From assembly GCF_036689815.1 (NCBI RefSeq), contig NZ_JBAHUR010000008.1, positions 103,618 through 167,617 on the forward strand: a stretch of 64,000 nt of DNA, in the 5' to 3' direction. Of this stretch, positions 33,538-42,668 are shown piece after piece (position 1 is the stretch's first letter; each line of letters starts with the position of its first letter). Source of the DNA: Magnetovibrio sp. PR-2. Its GTDB lineage: Bacteria; Pseudomonadota; Alphaproteobacteria; Rhodospirillales; Magnetovibrionaceae. Under the pieces are notes generated by a model. That model was not told the origin of the DNA. It ran no database searches and saw only the letters and a program-made list of their open reading frames with translations. Both the position numbers and the translations under genes were made by a program.

Positions 33538-34449
33538 TTAGCCTTCAATTGGTGTACCGCGAATGACAGCCACTTCGTGATACAGGTCAACGTGCGGATC
33601 TTTATCGACCAACGCCTGTGCTTCACAGGCCGAAAGCGGTATTTTGCCATCTGCATCGGCATAAAACTTACAGACAAGATGTTTTTCCAACCCCGTCCCG
33701 TCCAACGCTTTTTCAAGCGCGACGAAGAACGAGATATCCGTACCGTCATCTTGGCGGACAATTTTTGACGCCAATTTTTCCGGCTTAAAACCGTTGGTTT
33801 CAAAACATTCGAATATGATGTCCGTACCGATGCGACAGCCAAAATTCATCAAGACTTCCGCGTGCGGGGCGTGTTGATGAATGCGGCGCATCAGCGCTTC
33901 GTTCAAGCCCAGACCAACTGCGTTATAGGGATATTCGTCAAACATGGTCCACGGGTAATAGTGGGCAAGATGATCTTCGGCTTCGGATTCAGCTTCATCT
34001 GGAAGCTCAACATCATGGGCTTCGCGAAAAGCCGTCAGACGCGGGTCGCTTGGGTCGCCCACTTGCGGGATGCACGCAATCACAACATCTGTCTTTGCGA
34101 TTTTGCTGTGGGCTTCATCCGTGTCGATCAAGCTGACACTGCCGTGGACCGGATCAAAATGATCGGCGTGTTGAGGCGATAACTTACGCAAGTTGCGTTC
34201 CGCCAATTTGATCAAGCGTGGGTCCAAATCGCTGCCGAAAACCGTTTCAGCCCCACACGAGCGCAGCATATAAGCAACATTGATGCCCGTCCCCACGCCA
34301 ACTTCATACACGGATTTTCCTTCTAAATTGGCTTGCTTGAGCCCCATTTGAAACGTTTGGGTCCAAGGATCATCGGGATCGAAGGCAAATTCAGGAGCTT
34401 CTGGTGTCGCGTTTTCTTCCGAGGACGAATTGGCGGAGGCTACAGACAT
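33538..34449 (-). CDS. Class I SAM-dependent methyltransferase
   Basis: A 303-residue protein with SAM-binding motif I VYEVGVGTGINVAYML (about residues 48-63), an acidic end to strand 2 (FGSDLDPRLIKLA) and TDVVIACIPQVGDP, an N/D-P-P-like motif IV variant. Residues around YYPWTMFDEYPYNAVGLGLNEAL and the later segment are not typical of a common family, so the substrate is unknown. AGGAA lies 6 nt before the ATG. It follows the TusA-like small gene by 68 nt on the same strand and may form a unit with it. Confidence 0.72.
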   Translation of the reverse strand: MSVASANSSSEENATPEAPEFAFDPDDPWTQTFQMGLKQANLEGKSVYEVGVGTGINVAYMLRSCGAETVFGSDLDPRLIKLAERNLRKLSPQHADHFDPVHGSVSLIDTDEAHSKIAKTDVVIACIPQVGDPSDPRLTAFREAHDVELPDEAESEAEDHLAHYYPWTMFDEYPYNAVGLGLNEALMRRIHQHAPHAEVLMNFGCRIGTDIIFECFETNGFKPEKLASKIVRQDDGTDISFFVALEKALDGTGLEKHLVCKFYADADGKIPLSACEAQALVDKDPHVDLYHEVAVIRGTPIEG

Positions 34450-34517
34450 AATGTTTCCTGTTTGGCGCGCATGAAATGGTCAGCTCAGCGCAGATTTTTT
34501 TGTGGAAAAGCGAAGTT

Positions 34518-34736
34518 TTAGTCCTGTTCGTGAAACGCGTCACTGCCAGCTGTGAGCGTAACGTCTTCGGCTAGGTCACCCAATGAGTCTGCCAAGTCGT
34601 CACAGTCGCAATTGGAATCAATCAACACGTTGAGCGGCAGGTCATCTTCTGGTCGTGCGATCAAAGCTTGCTTGATGCGCAAAATTGTTGTGGCCGGGGA
34701 TAGACCATTACAATCAATTGTGTTCGTAACATGCAT
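34518..34736 (-). CDS. Small TusA-like protein lacking the active Cys
   Basis: A 72-residue protein starting at an ATG with AAGGAG 8 nt upstream. The first part, IDCNGLSPATTILRIKQALI, resembles the TusA sulfur-carrier motif (D-x-x-G-L-x-C-P-x-P-x-x-x-x-x-x-x-L), but the sulfur-binding Cys-Pro position reads Ser-Pro. A Cys occurs earlier (DCNG) and two more in NCDCDD. It may be a TusA-fold protein with another role or only a chance likeness. It probably shares a transcript with the methyltransferase gene. Confidence 0.45.
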   Translation of the reverse strand: MHVTNTIDCNGLSPATTILRIKQALIARPEDDLPLNVLIDSNCDCDDLADSLGDLAEDVTLTAGSDAFHEQD

Positions 34737-35356
34737 GCCAAATTCTCCTTGCGTGGCGAACGTGCAAATTGTCACCCCCGTCCATGGGACGGAGACGTAA
34801 ACAAAAGATTTTTTATATTGAGCGACCGCATGCCCTTTCGGGCCCAGCCCACCTAAGGGCTATGTGGAACTGTCCACTGCCAGACGGTGCATGGCGTTAA
34901 CACATGAGCACCCGGCTTTCACACTCACCTTTTGGTTATTCCCACTGATTTATTACAAGAGTGGACAAAAAGCGGTATGCACGGCGGTCGCAACGACGAT
35001 CATTAGATACAGGGGGGGGTAAGACTATCTGCAAACCACCCCAGGTAAACACTCAATCCATTTTCAGGGATTGAACCTCAAACTTACCGAGAATCAGTCA
35101 AAACTGTCCAAAAACCAAGTAAATCGAGAACATTACCGCCGCGACGATGTTGCAGACAAGCCTATGGAGTACCCACGAAAGTGTCAAGGTTATTGAGGTT
35201 AAATTTTGACCACAGCCAAAATCTGCCCAATTTATAGACATGTTCGTCAATTGAGGGTGGGTTATGCCCTCAGATAAGCAGTTATGTGCTTGAAAACAGA
35301 AAGCCCTCTGTCCCATTCCACGCATCGCCATGGAATCGGGGAGAGTAAAACACGCC
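34737..35356. other. Intergenic region with no gene seen
   Basis: These 620 nt lie between the TusA-like gene and the aldehyde dehydrogenase end. Open frames here lack ribosome sites. A run of eight Gs lies at 35012-35019. No repeat, RNA gene or clear terminator was found. Confidence 0.45.
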
Positions 35357-36790
35357 CTATTGATCGTGGGTCACCAACACATGCCGGGCGACGGTGTAAT
35401 CTTCAAGGCCATACATGGAAAGATCCTTGCCGTAACCCGTTTGTTTCATGCCACCATGGGGCATTTCATTGGGCAGCATGAAGTGCGTATTGACCCAGCT
35501 GGCGCCATATTGCAACTGAGCGGCAACCGCATGGGCTTTGCCGACGTTTTTCGTCCAGATGGAAGACGCAAGCCCGTATTCTGAATCGTTCGCCCACTCA
35601 ACCGCCTGTTCAACCGTGTTGTCAAAGCGCGTGATGGACACGACCGGGCCGAAAACTTCTTCTTGAACGATTTCGTCTTTTTGCAGGGCACCCGCCAAAA
35701 CTGTCGGTTCATAAAAGAACCCAGGGCCATCGACCTTGTTACCACCACACAGGTTTTCAATATGTCCGGTTGCTACAGCACGTTGGACAAAGCCGTCAAC
35801 TCGGTCACGGTGTGCAGCCGTGATCATGGGTGGAATTTCAGACTCAGCATTATTTGCGTCGCCATATTTGATGGTTGAAACAGCTTTCGCCAGCTTTTCA
35901 GAAAATTCGTCATAAATGCCATCTGCGGCGTAGACCCGGCACGCGGCGACGCAATCTTGCCCACCGTTGTAATAGCCATAAGCGCGGATCGTTTCGACAG
36001 CTTTGTCCAGGTCCGCATCATCAAAGACAATAACAGGTGCTTTGCCGCCCAATTCAAAGTGGGTGCGTTTAAGGTTACCCGCAGCCAATTTAAGCACCGC
36101 TTTTCCGGTCTCAACCGAACCGGTGACCGAAATCATGCGGATGCGGGGGTGCTTCGACAGCTCAGCCCCAACGTCAGGGCCATTGCCCGTCAGGATGTTG
36201 ATCACACCAGCGGGAAAGACCTCAGCGAACAAGGGGGCCAAGGCCAGCATGGTCAATGGGGTGTTTTCGGACGGTTTGAACACCACGCAATTGCCCGCAG
36301 CCAACGCAGGCGCAATCTTCCAGGCCGCCATCATCAACGGATAGTTCCAAGGTGCGATCTGAGCAACCACGCCGACGGGGTCTCGGCGGATCATGCTGGT
36401 CATACCTTCGAAATATTCACCCGCAGCCGACCCGGTCATCACCCGACACGCCGACGCATAAAAGCGAAAGCAGTCCGAGATCGCGGGAATTTCATCTTCA
36501 AGCATGCGCTGATAGGGCTTGCCGGTGTTCAGCGATTCCAGCTTAGCCAGTTCTTCAGCGCGGCTGTCAATTTCGTCCGCAATGCGTGTCAACAAAACGC
36601 TGCGTTCCGCTGGCGGCTTCGCCCCCCAAGATGAAAAAGCCGCTTCGGCAGCACCAACCGCTTCGTCAACTTGGGCTGCACTGGCGCTGTTGATGAGAGC
36701 AATCTCTTCGCCGTTTTCAGGATTGATAACAGCGTCGCCCTTGCCTTGTCCCGCGACAAGAGACCCATTGATCAGCTGGTGAACTTGCAT
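35357..36790 (-). CDS. Aldehyde dehydrogenase, gamma-aminobutyraldehyde (PatD) type
   Basis: A 477-residue NAD(P)-dependent aldehyde dehydrogenase. The sequence runs in parallel with E. coli PatD, for example [21 protein letters not shown] then [20 protein letters not shown], the catalytic Glu in [11 protein letters not shown], the catalytic Cys in [16 protein letters not shown], and the end [21 protein letters not shown]. It oxidises an omega-amino aldehyde to an amino acid. It is 2 nt from the aminotransferase and shares its operon, which supplies the aldehyde, so a diamine route (putrescine to GABA, or cadaverine to 5-aminovalerate) is likely. Confidence 0.88.
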   Translation of the reverse strand: MQVHQLINGSLVAGQGKGDAVINPENGEEIALINSASAAQVDEAVGAAEAAFSSWGAKPPAERSVLLTRIADEIDSRAEELAKLESLNTGKPYQRMLEDEIPAISDCFRFYASACRVMTGSAAGEYFEGMTSMIRRDPVGVVAQIAPWNYPLMMAAWKIAPALAAGNCVVFKPSENTPLTMLALAPLFAEVFPAGVINILTGNGPDVGAELSKHPRIRMISVTGSVETGKAVLKLAAGNLKRTHFELGGKAPVIVFDDADLDKAVETIRAYGYYNGGQDCVAACRVYAADGIYDEFSEKLAKAVSTIKYGDANNAESEIPPMITAAHRDRVDGFVQRAVATGHIENLCGGNKVDGPGFFYEPTVLAGALQKDEIVQEEVFGPVVSITRFDNTVEQAVEWANDSEYGLASSIWTKNVGKAHAVAAQLQYGASWVNTHFMLPNEMPHGGMKQTGYGKDLSMYGLEDYTVARHVLVTHDQ

Positions 36791-36792
36791 GC

Positions 36793-38199
36793 TTAGATTA
36801 ATCCTTCTTTCTGCAACTCGGTGGTCGCATGTTCGATACTCTTGGCGAGAATGGCGATCATTTCATCAACCCCCGTCTTGTCGATGATCAAGGGCGGCGA
36901 CAGAATCAACAGGGCTTCGTAGGGGCGCACGATCAGGCCGAACTGCTCGCAGAATTTGTCGACAACAAGTGCGGCATGCATATCTTTGTCTTCTGCCGCC
37001 GTCATGTTGTGACTGATGTTGCATTCGATACACGCCATCAGGTGATGTCCACGGACTTCACCAATGATGTCGTATTTCTCCAACTTTTTAAGCTGTTCCA
37101 TAAAGTACGGGCCAATGTCTTGGACGTGTTCGCACACCTTATCGCGCTTGAGAATCTCGATATTCTTTAACGCCGCTGCACACGCCACCGGATGGCCCGA
37201 ATAGGTATAGCCATTGGTAAAGTACGCCGCGTCCGGTGCGTTGCTGCCGGACACGCGGTCAAACAACCTGTCGGAAATGATGGTTGCCCCCAACGGCTGA
37301 TAACCACTGGAAATACCTTTGGCACACGTGATGATGTCCGGCACAATGTCCCAAACGGGTTCGGCAGAGAAAAAATGCCCAAGGCGCCCAAACCCGGTGA
37401 CCACTTCGTCCAGGATGTAGAGGATGTCGTACTTTTCACAGACCTGTTTCATGGCCTTGTGGTAGCCCGCAGGCGGAACCAAGACACCGCCCGAGCCCAT
37501 AATCGGCTCGGCAATAAAGCAGGCGACTTTTTCGGGGCCGATCTCTTTGATCTTGTCTTCAAACTCATCAACAAGGTGCTGCAAGTACTGCTCAACCGAC
37601 AACGCTTTATCGCGACGGTAAGGGTTGGGACCTTCGACGTGATGGATGAAGTCGGACATGTAATGGAAGTAGGTTCGGTCTACCGCTTTGCCGGACAGCG
37701 ACGCACTCAGAAAAGAGCTGCCGTGATAACTTTCGGTGCGCGAAATCACATGTTTTTTCTCAGGCTGGCCCATCGCGTTAAAGTAAAAATGCACAAATCG
37801 AATGGCGGAATCGACCGCACTTGATCCACCCGTAGTCAAATGCACCCGGTTCAAATCGCCGGGCGTTAGGTCCGCCAAAACTTTCGCGAGTTCTGCTGAG
37901 AGCGGATTGGTCATGGCACCAAAGGGCGTGTAGTACACCAGCTGTTTGATTTGTTCGGCGATGGCGTCGGCCATTTCTTCATTGGCGTAACCGATGTTGA
38001 CGCACCACATACCTGCAATACCGTCGATGTAGCGATTGTTCTCGCTGTCATAGACGTGATAGCCCTCGCCTTTGGTCATCACCAAGTCGCCTTGGTCTGC
38101 AGCGGTCGCCAAATCGGCCCACGGATGGAGCGTATGACGCTTGTCTATTTCGCTAATGGCGCCCGTGTCAAAATTGTCTTGCCCGTCACTCATAACCAT
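36793..38199 (-). CDS. Class III aminotransferase, diamine/omega-amino type (SpuC-like)
   Basis: A 468-residue PLP enzyme. Motifs include SESYHG-like [31 protein letters not shown] (the PLP Asp) and the Lys in [16 protein letters not shown]. The family includes putrescine-pyruvate and beta-alanine-pyruvate aminotransferases. The frame is open to 38250, overlapping the upstream decarboxylase by 14 nt; the ATG at 38199 is nearer the usual start but neither has a clear ribosome site. It would turn a diamine into an amino-aldehyde for the next gene. Confidence 0.85.
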   Translation of the reverse strand: MVMSDGQDNFDTGAISEIDKRHTLHPWADLATAADQGDLVMTKGEGYHVYDSENNRYIDGIAGMWCVNIGYANEEMADAIAEQIKQLVYYTPFGAMTNPLSAELAKVLADLTPGDLNRVHLTTGGSSAVDSAIRFVHFYFNAMGQPEKKHVISRTESYHGSSFLSASLSGKAVDRTYFHYMSDFIHHVEGPNPYRRDKALSVEQYLQHLVDEFEDKIKEIGPEKVACFIAEPIMGSGGVLVPPAGYHKAMKQVCEKYDILYILDEVVTGFGRLGHFFSAEPVWDIVPDIITCAKGISSGYQPLGATIISDRLFDRVSGSNAPDAAYFTNGYTYSGHPVACAAALKNIEILKRDKVCEHVQDIGPYFMEQLKKLEKYDIIGEVRGHHLMACIECNISHNMTAAEDKDMHAALVVDKFCEQFGLIVRPYEALLILSPPLIIDKTGVDEMIAILAKSIEHATTELQKEGLI

Positions 38200-38236
38200 A
38201 CTGTCCTGTCTCAATCGTTTCGCGTGTGAGGGTGTC

Positions 38237-39469
38237 TTACTGATCGTCATTCAGCAAGAGGCATTCCGAAAACGCCCCGCGCATGCAGTGATTTGAACTC
38301 ATCGAAGTTGTGTAAGCCCCCGCATTGATGAACGCGATCAGGTCTTCTTCGTTCACTTGGGGGAAAGGAAAGTCTTCCAACAAGATGTCGAGGGCTTCGT
38401 TAATATTGCCCGCAAAGCTGACCGCCTTCATGTTTGACGGATCAAAACTTTTTTCTTTTGTATCAGAAAGTTTGCAGGGTGTCGGTTCAGCCGGAAGCTT
38501 GTAGTGCACAGGTTCCATCGACAAGTTGAAGCCACCGTTGACGCCAACAAAAGCTTGACCGGATTTTGTTTCCACGGTGTTGGCTTCCAACACCATCAGG
38601 CCAGCGTCTTTGACGATGTAGGTGCCGGGTTCAACGCGAATTTCAAAGGGCTTGTCGCCAAACACTCGTTTGATTTTGTCGCTCCACTCCGCCAAGGACA
38701 GGGGCGCGTCATCCTTTGTATAGGGCACACCTAAGCCACCGCCCAGGTTCACACACTTCACATCCCCAACCTGCTCAATCATCTTCAGGCATTCGCCCAA
38801 AATGTCTTCCCATGGGCTGAGCTGGCAATCCAAGTAACCACACCCGGTATGAAAATGAATGGCCTCGATGGTCATATCGTAGTCTTTAGCAATCGCCAGC
38901 GCTTCATTCAGTTCAGAACGATAGATGCCGAACTTGGTGGGCTTTTCACCACTGTAACGCAACAATTCGTTGGAACCATACCCCGTTCCCATGGCGGGGT
39001 TGATGCGCACGCCGATGCTTCGCCCAGGGCTGCGCTTACCCAGTCTGCGCAACATGCTGAGCCCGTCGCAGTTGATCAACAGGTCCGGAAAGCTGGCAAG
39101 AAAATCAAGATCGGCGTTGGAAACGGACGTGCCCGTGTATGAGATGTCGCTCACGTCAAATCCGCAGCTCAGCGCATGGCGAACTTCTTCGGGAGAGCAC
39201 ACATCAACACCGCAAGATGTTTGAGTTTTCAGCAGTGTGAGCAACGGCGCAAATCGATTGGCCTTTACAGCGTAAAAAATGCGATTGCTTTTGCCTGTTG
39301 CGTCAAGCGCGGACTGAACTCGTTCGATGTTCTCCAACACTCGCGCGCCGTCGTACAAAAACAAAGGCGTTCCCAATTTTTCGCCAAGGCTTTGAACAGA
39401 CTGTCCCGCGAATGTGAGTTCTTGGTCTTCGTTGTAACGAAGGCCTTCTCTTTCCCACCATAAATTCAT
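38237..39469 (-). CDS. Alanine-racemase-fold PLP decarboxylase, LysA/ODC-like, with altered Cys motif
   Basis: A 410-residue fold-type III PLP enzyme. Motifs include the PLP Lys in FYAVKANRFAPLL, HFHTGCGY, the phosphate loop GGGLGVPY, EPGTYIV and AGAYTTSMSSNH. In LysA and ODC the catalytic Cys sits in G-P-x-C-E-S-x-D; here the aligned stretch reads GNINEALD, with Asn for Cys. Another Cys follows SMSSNH. The substrate may be ornithine, lysine or another amino acid; the enzyme may differ in mechanism. The ATG at 39469 has AGAGA upstream. It heads the operon with the aminotransferase and aldehyde dehydrogenase. Confidence 0.75.
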   Translation of the reverse strand: MNLWWEREGLRYNEDQELTFAGQSVQSLGEKLGTPLFLYDGARVLENIERVQSALDATGKSNRIFYAVKANRFAPLLTLLKTQTSCGVDVCSPEEVRHALSCGFDVSDISYTGTSVSNADLDFLASFPDLLINCDGLSMLRRLGKRSPGRSIGVRINPAMGTGYGSNELLRYSGEKPTKFGIYRSELNEALAIAKDYDMTIEAIHFHTGCGYLDCQLSPWEDILGECLKMIEQVGDVKCVNLGGGLGVPYTKDDAPLSLAEWSDKIKRVFGDKPFEIRVEPGTYIVKDAGLMVLEANTVETKSGQAFVGVNGGFNLSMEPVHYKLPAEPTPCKLSDTKEKSFDPSNMKAVSFAGNINEALDILLEDFPFPQVNEEDLIAFINAGAYTTSMSSNHCMRGAFSECLLLNDDQ

Positions 39470-39991
39470 AACGCTCAATCTCTTTATTCTCATTAATATC
39501 GAAGCCCGTTCTAAGCAGGCCTGTTTCGGGATGTTTCTCGGGCTATAGGCTTGCTGTCTCGTTCGAGCATCCCCCGGCCAAGCATACCCCAGATCGAGAA
39601 AGGTTTAGGTGAGCCGCTCAAGCAGAGATGCTGAAACACATTCAGCTAACAATGACGGGGGAGGCACAACGGTGAGGCTTCGACGGAGAGGCCCAACAGG
39701 GGGCGTCCGGGGCTATTTAGAACCGATCAGCGCTTTCGTAATGACCTCAATACTTCCTCAACGAAGTGTTTGTACCCATTCATGCTCAAATTTAGGCGGC
39801 ATGATTGCTTACAAAGCGTAAAGAATCAATGCTGAAGTCTGTTTTTGGCTATACCCGGACCCATGCTTATCATCATTGATATGTCTGGAAACGCACCAAG
39901 AGAAGACAATATTTGCACTGCCCTGCGACTTCTTTGGCGCGAAGCCAAAGGGGTATGGATGCCAGCTCGGTCCTGCATACGAGGCCATGAC
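39470..39991. other. Upstream region of the decarboxylase operon
   Basis: Five hundred nt with no ORF that has a ribosome site. It holds the promoter of the decarboxylase operon (minus) and the downstream end of the NfeD gene, but I see no convincing -35/-10 pair or terminator. Confidence 0.4.
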
Positions 39992-40477
39992 CTAGCCCCG
40001 CGATTCCACCTTTAAAATGACCCCTTCGGCAGCCACGACTTCGACCTTAGTGCCCGCAGCCATGTCATCGCCCGCCACTTTCCAGGTGCTGTCGTCCACT
40101 TTGATTTTGCCAAAGCCGCCTTCGATGGGCTCCTCCAGCGTGAAGTGACGCCCGACGTATTGTTGGCCCCGTTGGTTCAAAGTCGGATGGTCTGTTTGCA
40201 ACGGTCTTTTCTTCAGATACATCCGCCCAGCCACCACACTGATGACGGACAAAACGGCGAACACAATCAGCTGCCATTCCATGGCCATGTCGGGGCTCAA
40301 CCACGACACCACGCCTGTGAGCAAAGCCGCCAAGCCCAGCCACATGAACACGACACCCGGCGCGAACATTTCCAAGATCAACAAGACCACGCCCGCGATC
40401 AACCAGTGCCAAAAGGTCACTTCGTCAAACACGTTCATAGGCAGCATCTGCTCGTCAGAAGGTGGTTGCCCCGTCAT
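39992..40477 (-). CDS. NfeD-family membrane protein
   Basis: A 161-residue protein with two or three membrane helices (FWHWLIAGVVLLILEMFAPG; FMWLGLAALLTGVV; LIVFAVLSVISVVAG) and a C-terminal OB-fold domain (VGRHFTLEEPIEGGFGKIKVDDSTWKV). NfeD proteins partner SPFH/stomatin-like proteins and help organise membrane microdomains or protease control. The ATG at 40477 follows the stop of the SPFH gene by 4 nt; an in-frame ATG at 40438 is also possible. The pairing is the classic nfeD-stomatin operon. Confidence 0.85.
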   Translation of the reverse strand: MTGQPPSDEQMLPMNVFDEVTFWHWLIAGVVLLILEMFAPGVVFMWLGLAALLTGVVSWLSPDMAMEWQLIVFAVLSVISVVAGRMYLKKRPLQTDHPTLNQRGQQYVGRHFTLEEPIEGGFGKIKVDDSTWKVAGDDMAAGTKVEVVAAEGVILKVESRG

Positions 40478-40481
40478 CACA

Positions 40482-41447
40482 CTAGCGAGAAGGTGGAACA
40501 CTGCTGCCTCCGCCCGGTTTGTCGCTCATATCCGAAAAAGCCCCTTTGCCCAGTTCCGCAATCCCGGCCAGAGAGCTCAAGATGCCGGTTGCTTCCATGG
40601 GCATGAACAAGACTTTCTGATTGCGGGCCGAGGCGATGTCTTTCAAGGCCTCAACATATTTTTGCGCAACGAAGTAGTTCACCGCCTGCACATCCCCGCC
40701 AGCGATGGCCTCGGACACCATGTTGGTGGCTTTGGCTTCGGCCTCAGCTTCGCGTTCGCGGGCTTCAGCGTCACGATAAGCGGCTTCTTTGCGGCCTTCG
40801 GCTTCCAAGATGGCGGCTTGTTTTTCACCTTCTGCGCGCAGCACTGCCGATTGACGCGAACCTTCGGCTTCCAGAATTTGTGCGCGTTTTTCGCGCTCAG
40901 CTTTCATTTGACGCGCCATGGAATCCACCAGATCGCGCGGCGGCGAAATGTCTTTGATTTCGATGCGCGTGACCTTCACACCCCACGGCGTCGTGGCTTC
41001 GTCCACCACGGTCAACAGTTTGGCATTGATATTGTCGCGTTGAGACAACAGCTCATCCAAGTCCATGGACCCCATCACGGTCCGCACGTTGGTCATGGTC
41101 AAATTCAAGATCGCACGGTGGAGATCGTTGACCTCATAGGCCGCAGCGGCGGCATCCAAGATTTGGTAGAACACCACGCCGTCGGCTGTGACCATGGCGT
41201 TGTCCTTGGTGATGACTTCTTGCGACGGCACGTCGAGAACTTGTTCCATCATGTTCAACTGGGCACCAACACGGTCCACCACGGGAATGATGACGTGAAG
41301 TCCGGGTTTTAGCGTCGTGGTGTAGCGCCCAAACCGTTCGACCGTGTATTCCATGCCTTGCGGCACGACTTTGACACCCATAAAGACGATTGCCAGGGCA
41401 AAAAGAAGGATCGCCCCCGCAAATCCTGCAAATCCAGCCAATTCCAT
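40482..41447 (-). CDS. qmcA: SPFH/band-7 protein, QmcA/stomatin type
   Basis: A 321-residue protein with an N-terminal anchor (about residues 2-24) and a band-7 domain ([28 protein letters not shown] onward). Typical motifs follow: [59 protein letters not shown] long Ala/Glu-rich coiled coil ([20 protein letters not shown]) precedes the tail. These assemble into membrane rings and work with NfeD and FtsH-type proteases. The ATG at 41447 has AGGGGG 8 nt upstream. Confidence 0.9.
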   Translation of the reverse strand: MELAGFAGFAGAILLFALAIVFMGVKVVPQGMEYTVERFGRYTTTLKPGLHVIIPVVDRVGAQLNMMEQVLDVPSQEVITKDNAMVTADGVVFYQILDAAAAAYEVNDLHRAILNLTMTNVRTVMGSMDLDELLSQRDNINAKLLTVVDEATTPWGVKVTRIEIKDISPPRDLVDSMARQMKAEREKRAQILEAEGSRQSAVLRAEGEKQAAILEAEGRKEAAYRDAEAREREAEAEAKATNMVSEAIAGGDVQAVNYFVAQKYVEALKDIASARNQKVLFMPMEATGILSSLAGIAELGKGAFSDMSDKPGGGSSVPPSR

Positions 41448-41618
41448 TGGTGTACCCCCTAATAAGTCGTCAACCATTGAGGATTAAACTATGACCGAGA
41501 ACGTTTGTATGGCGCAACCATTTTCGTTTGGCTTTTGTGCTTTGGGCACATCACGAATAGCTGTAACATATCGAAAATATTACAGAAAATGTCTGTAACC
41601 TAAGGGAATGACTACCCC

Positions 41619-42662
41619 ATGACCATTGCTGGGAAAGCCGATTGGCCGCAAACGCCGGATGGCACAACCGACTGGGAATTTGTATTTGAGGATGCAGAAA
41701 CTGGCTTTATCCAGCTGGTGATGCAGTCGCCCAACACCGACGTCTTGCGTCAAACCACCACGGTGGTGATCGAAAAGCTGTTTACGCGCCGCCTTGACGA
41801 GGACGAAGTTGCACGCCTGAAGACCCAGCTGGCGATCATTCTCAGCGAAAGCCCAGAACTGCCCGTCCAGCAACAAGGCGTCACCGCACTTTTGCGGGGC
41901 ATCAAAGACACACGCATCGAAAAAGCCCGGATTTTTGTCGAGCGCAAAAAGGCCGGGGCAACCATCGACCGCCGTTCCGGTTGGCTGTGGAAGATTGATG
42001 TCTTGCTCAGACCTAAAGTCTTGATCCCGGTGAGCTTGATATTCGTGCTGAGCTTAACCGGTGCCGTCTATGGTTTGCTCAACATCACCGTTGGCCCATC
42101 GCGACCGAAAGTCATCATCGCGGAACCCAAGACCCCGCCTCTTGTCGCCGCAAACAAAGCTGAGGCCCCTAAAGCAGAGCCAGAAGCGAAACCTGAACCT
42201 GAACCGGCTCCAGAGCCAAAACCCGAACCCGAACCCGAGCCCGAGCCCGAGCCTGCTGCTGAACCCGAAGACGAAGCCGCAACACAAGAGCCAGTAAGCG
42301 TCTGGTTAAAGACCATGCGCTGGCCATTGTCGTCGCTGAGCACCTCTGAACGGCCGCAGTACTTCGCGGTCATTTTGCATGTGAAAGACTGGGACACCAA
42401 AGTCGGCGTGTGTCGGCGGGTCGCCAACGTGATGGACCAGCTATATCAAGCGTTCAATCATGTTCTGCCGCAAAACCGGCGCGTCACCGACAAAGAGATC
42501 AGCGATCTATCCACCGTCATCCCCGGGGCCGTAAATCAGATTTTCGGTGGCAAGGTCATCATTGGTGCCGAAGTCCACCGTTACGGCGCGCCGGGATACA
42601 AGGCCGCGACATTACCGCCGTACTGCCAGTCGCAAAATAAAAGGTCGCAAAATAAAAGATAG
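41619..42662 (+). CDS. Single-pass membrane protein with Pro-Glu-rich linker, unknown function
   Basis: A 347-residue protein. The first 130 residues are cytoplasmic and helical, a membrane helix follows (about 135-157, ILIPVSLIFVLSLTGAVYGLL in outline), then a repetitive P-E/P-K stretch (about 165-225) like the periplasm-spanning linkers of TonB, and a C-terminal domain with two Cys. The very end, SQNKRSQNKR, is made by a perfect 15-bp tandem repeat at 42629-42658. There is no TonB or other domain I can assign. It has no obvious operon partner; it is convergent with the kinase gene. Confidence 0.6.
   Translation: MTIAGKADWPQTPDGTTDWEFVFEDAETGFIQLVMQSPNTDVLRQTTTVVIEKLFTRRLDEDEVARLKTQLAIILSESPELPVQQQGVTALLRGIKDTRIEKARIFVERKKAGATIDRRSGWLWKIDVLLRPKVLIPVSLIFVLSLTGAVYGLLNITVGPSRPKVIIAEPKTPPLVAANKAEAPKAEPEAKPEPEPAPEPKPEPEPEPEPEPAAEPEDEAATQEPVSVWLKTMRWPLSSLSTSERPQYFAVILHVKDWDTKVGVCRRVANVMDQLYQAFNHVLPQNRRVTDKEISDLSTVIPGAVNQIFGGKVIIGAEVHRYGAPGYKAATLPPYCQSQNKRSQNKR
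42629..42658 (+). repeat. 15-bp tandem duplication at the end of a gene
   Basis: GTCGCAAAATAAAAG is present twice without a gap, 42629-42643 and 42644-42658, within the last codons of the membrane-protein gene. It keeps frame and adds five residues. Confidence 0.85.
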
Positions 42663-42668
42663 CCTAGA

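Noticed and set aside
35098..35331. A 77-codon minus-strand frame in the 34.7-35.3 kb gap
   Set aside because: No ribosome site and no recognisable pattern; likely chance.
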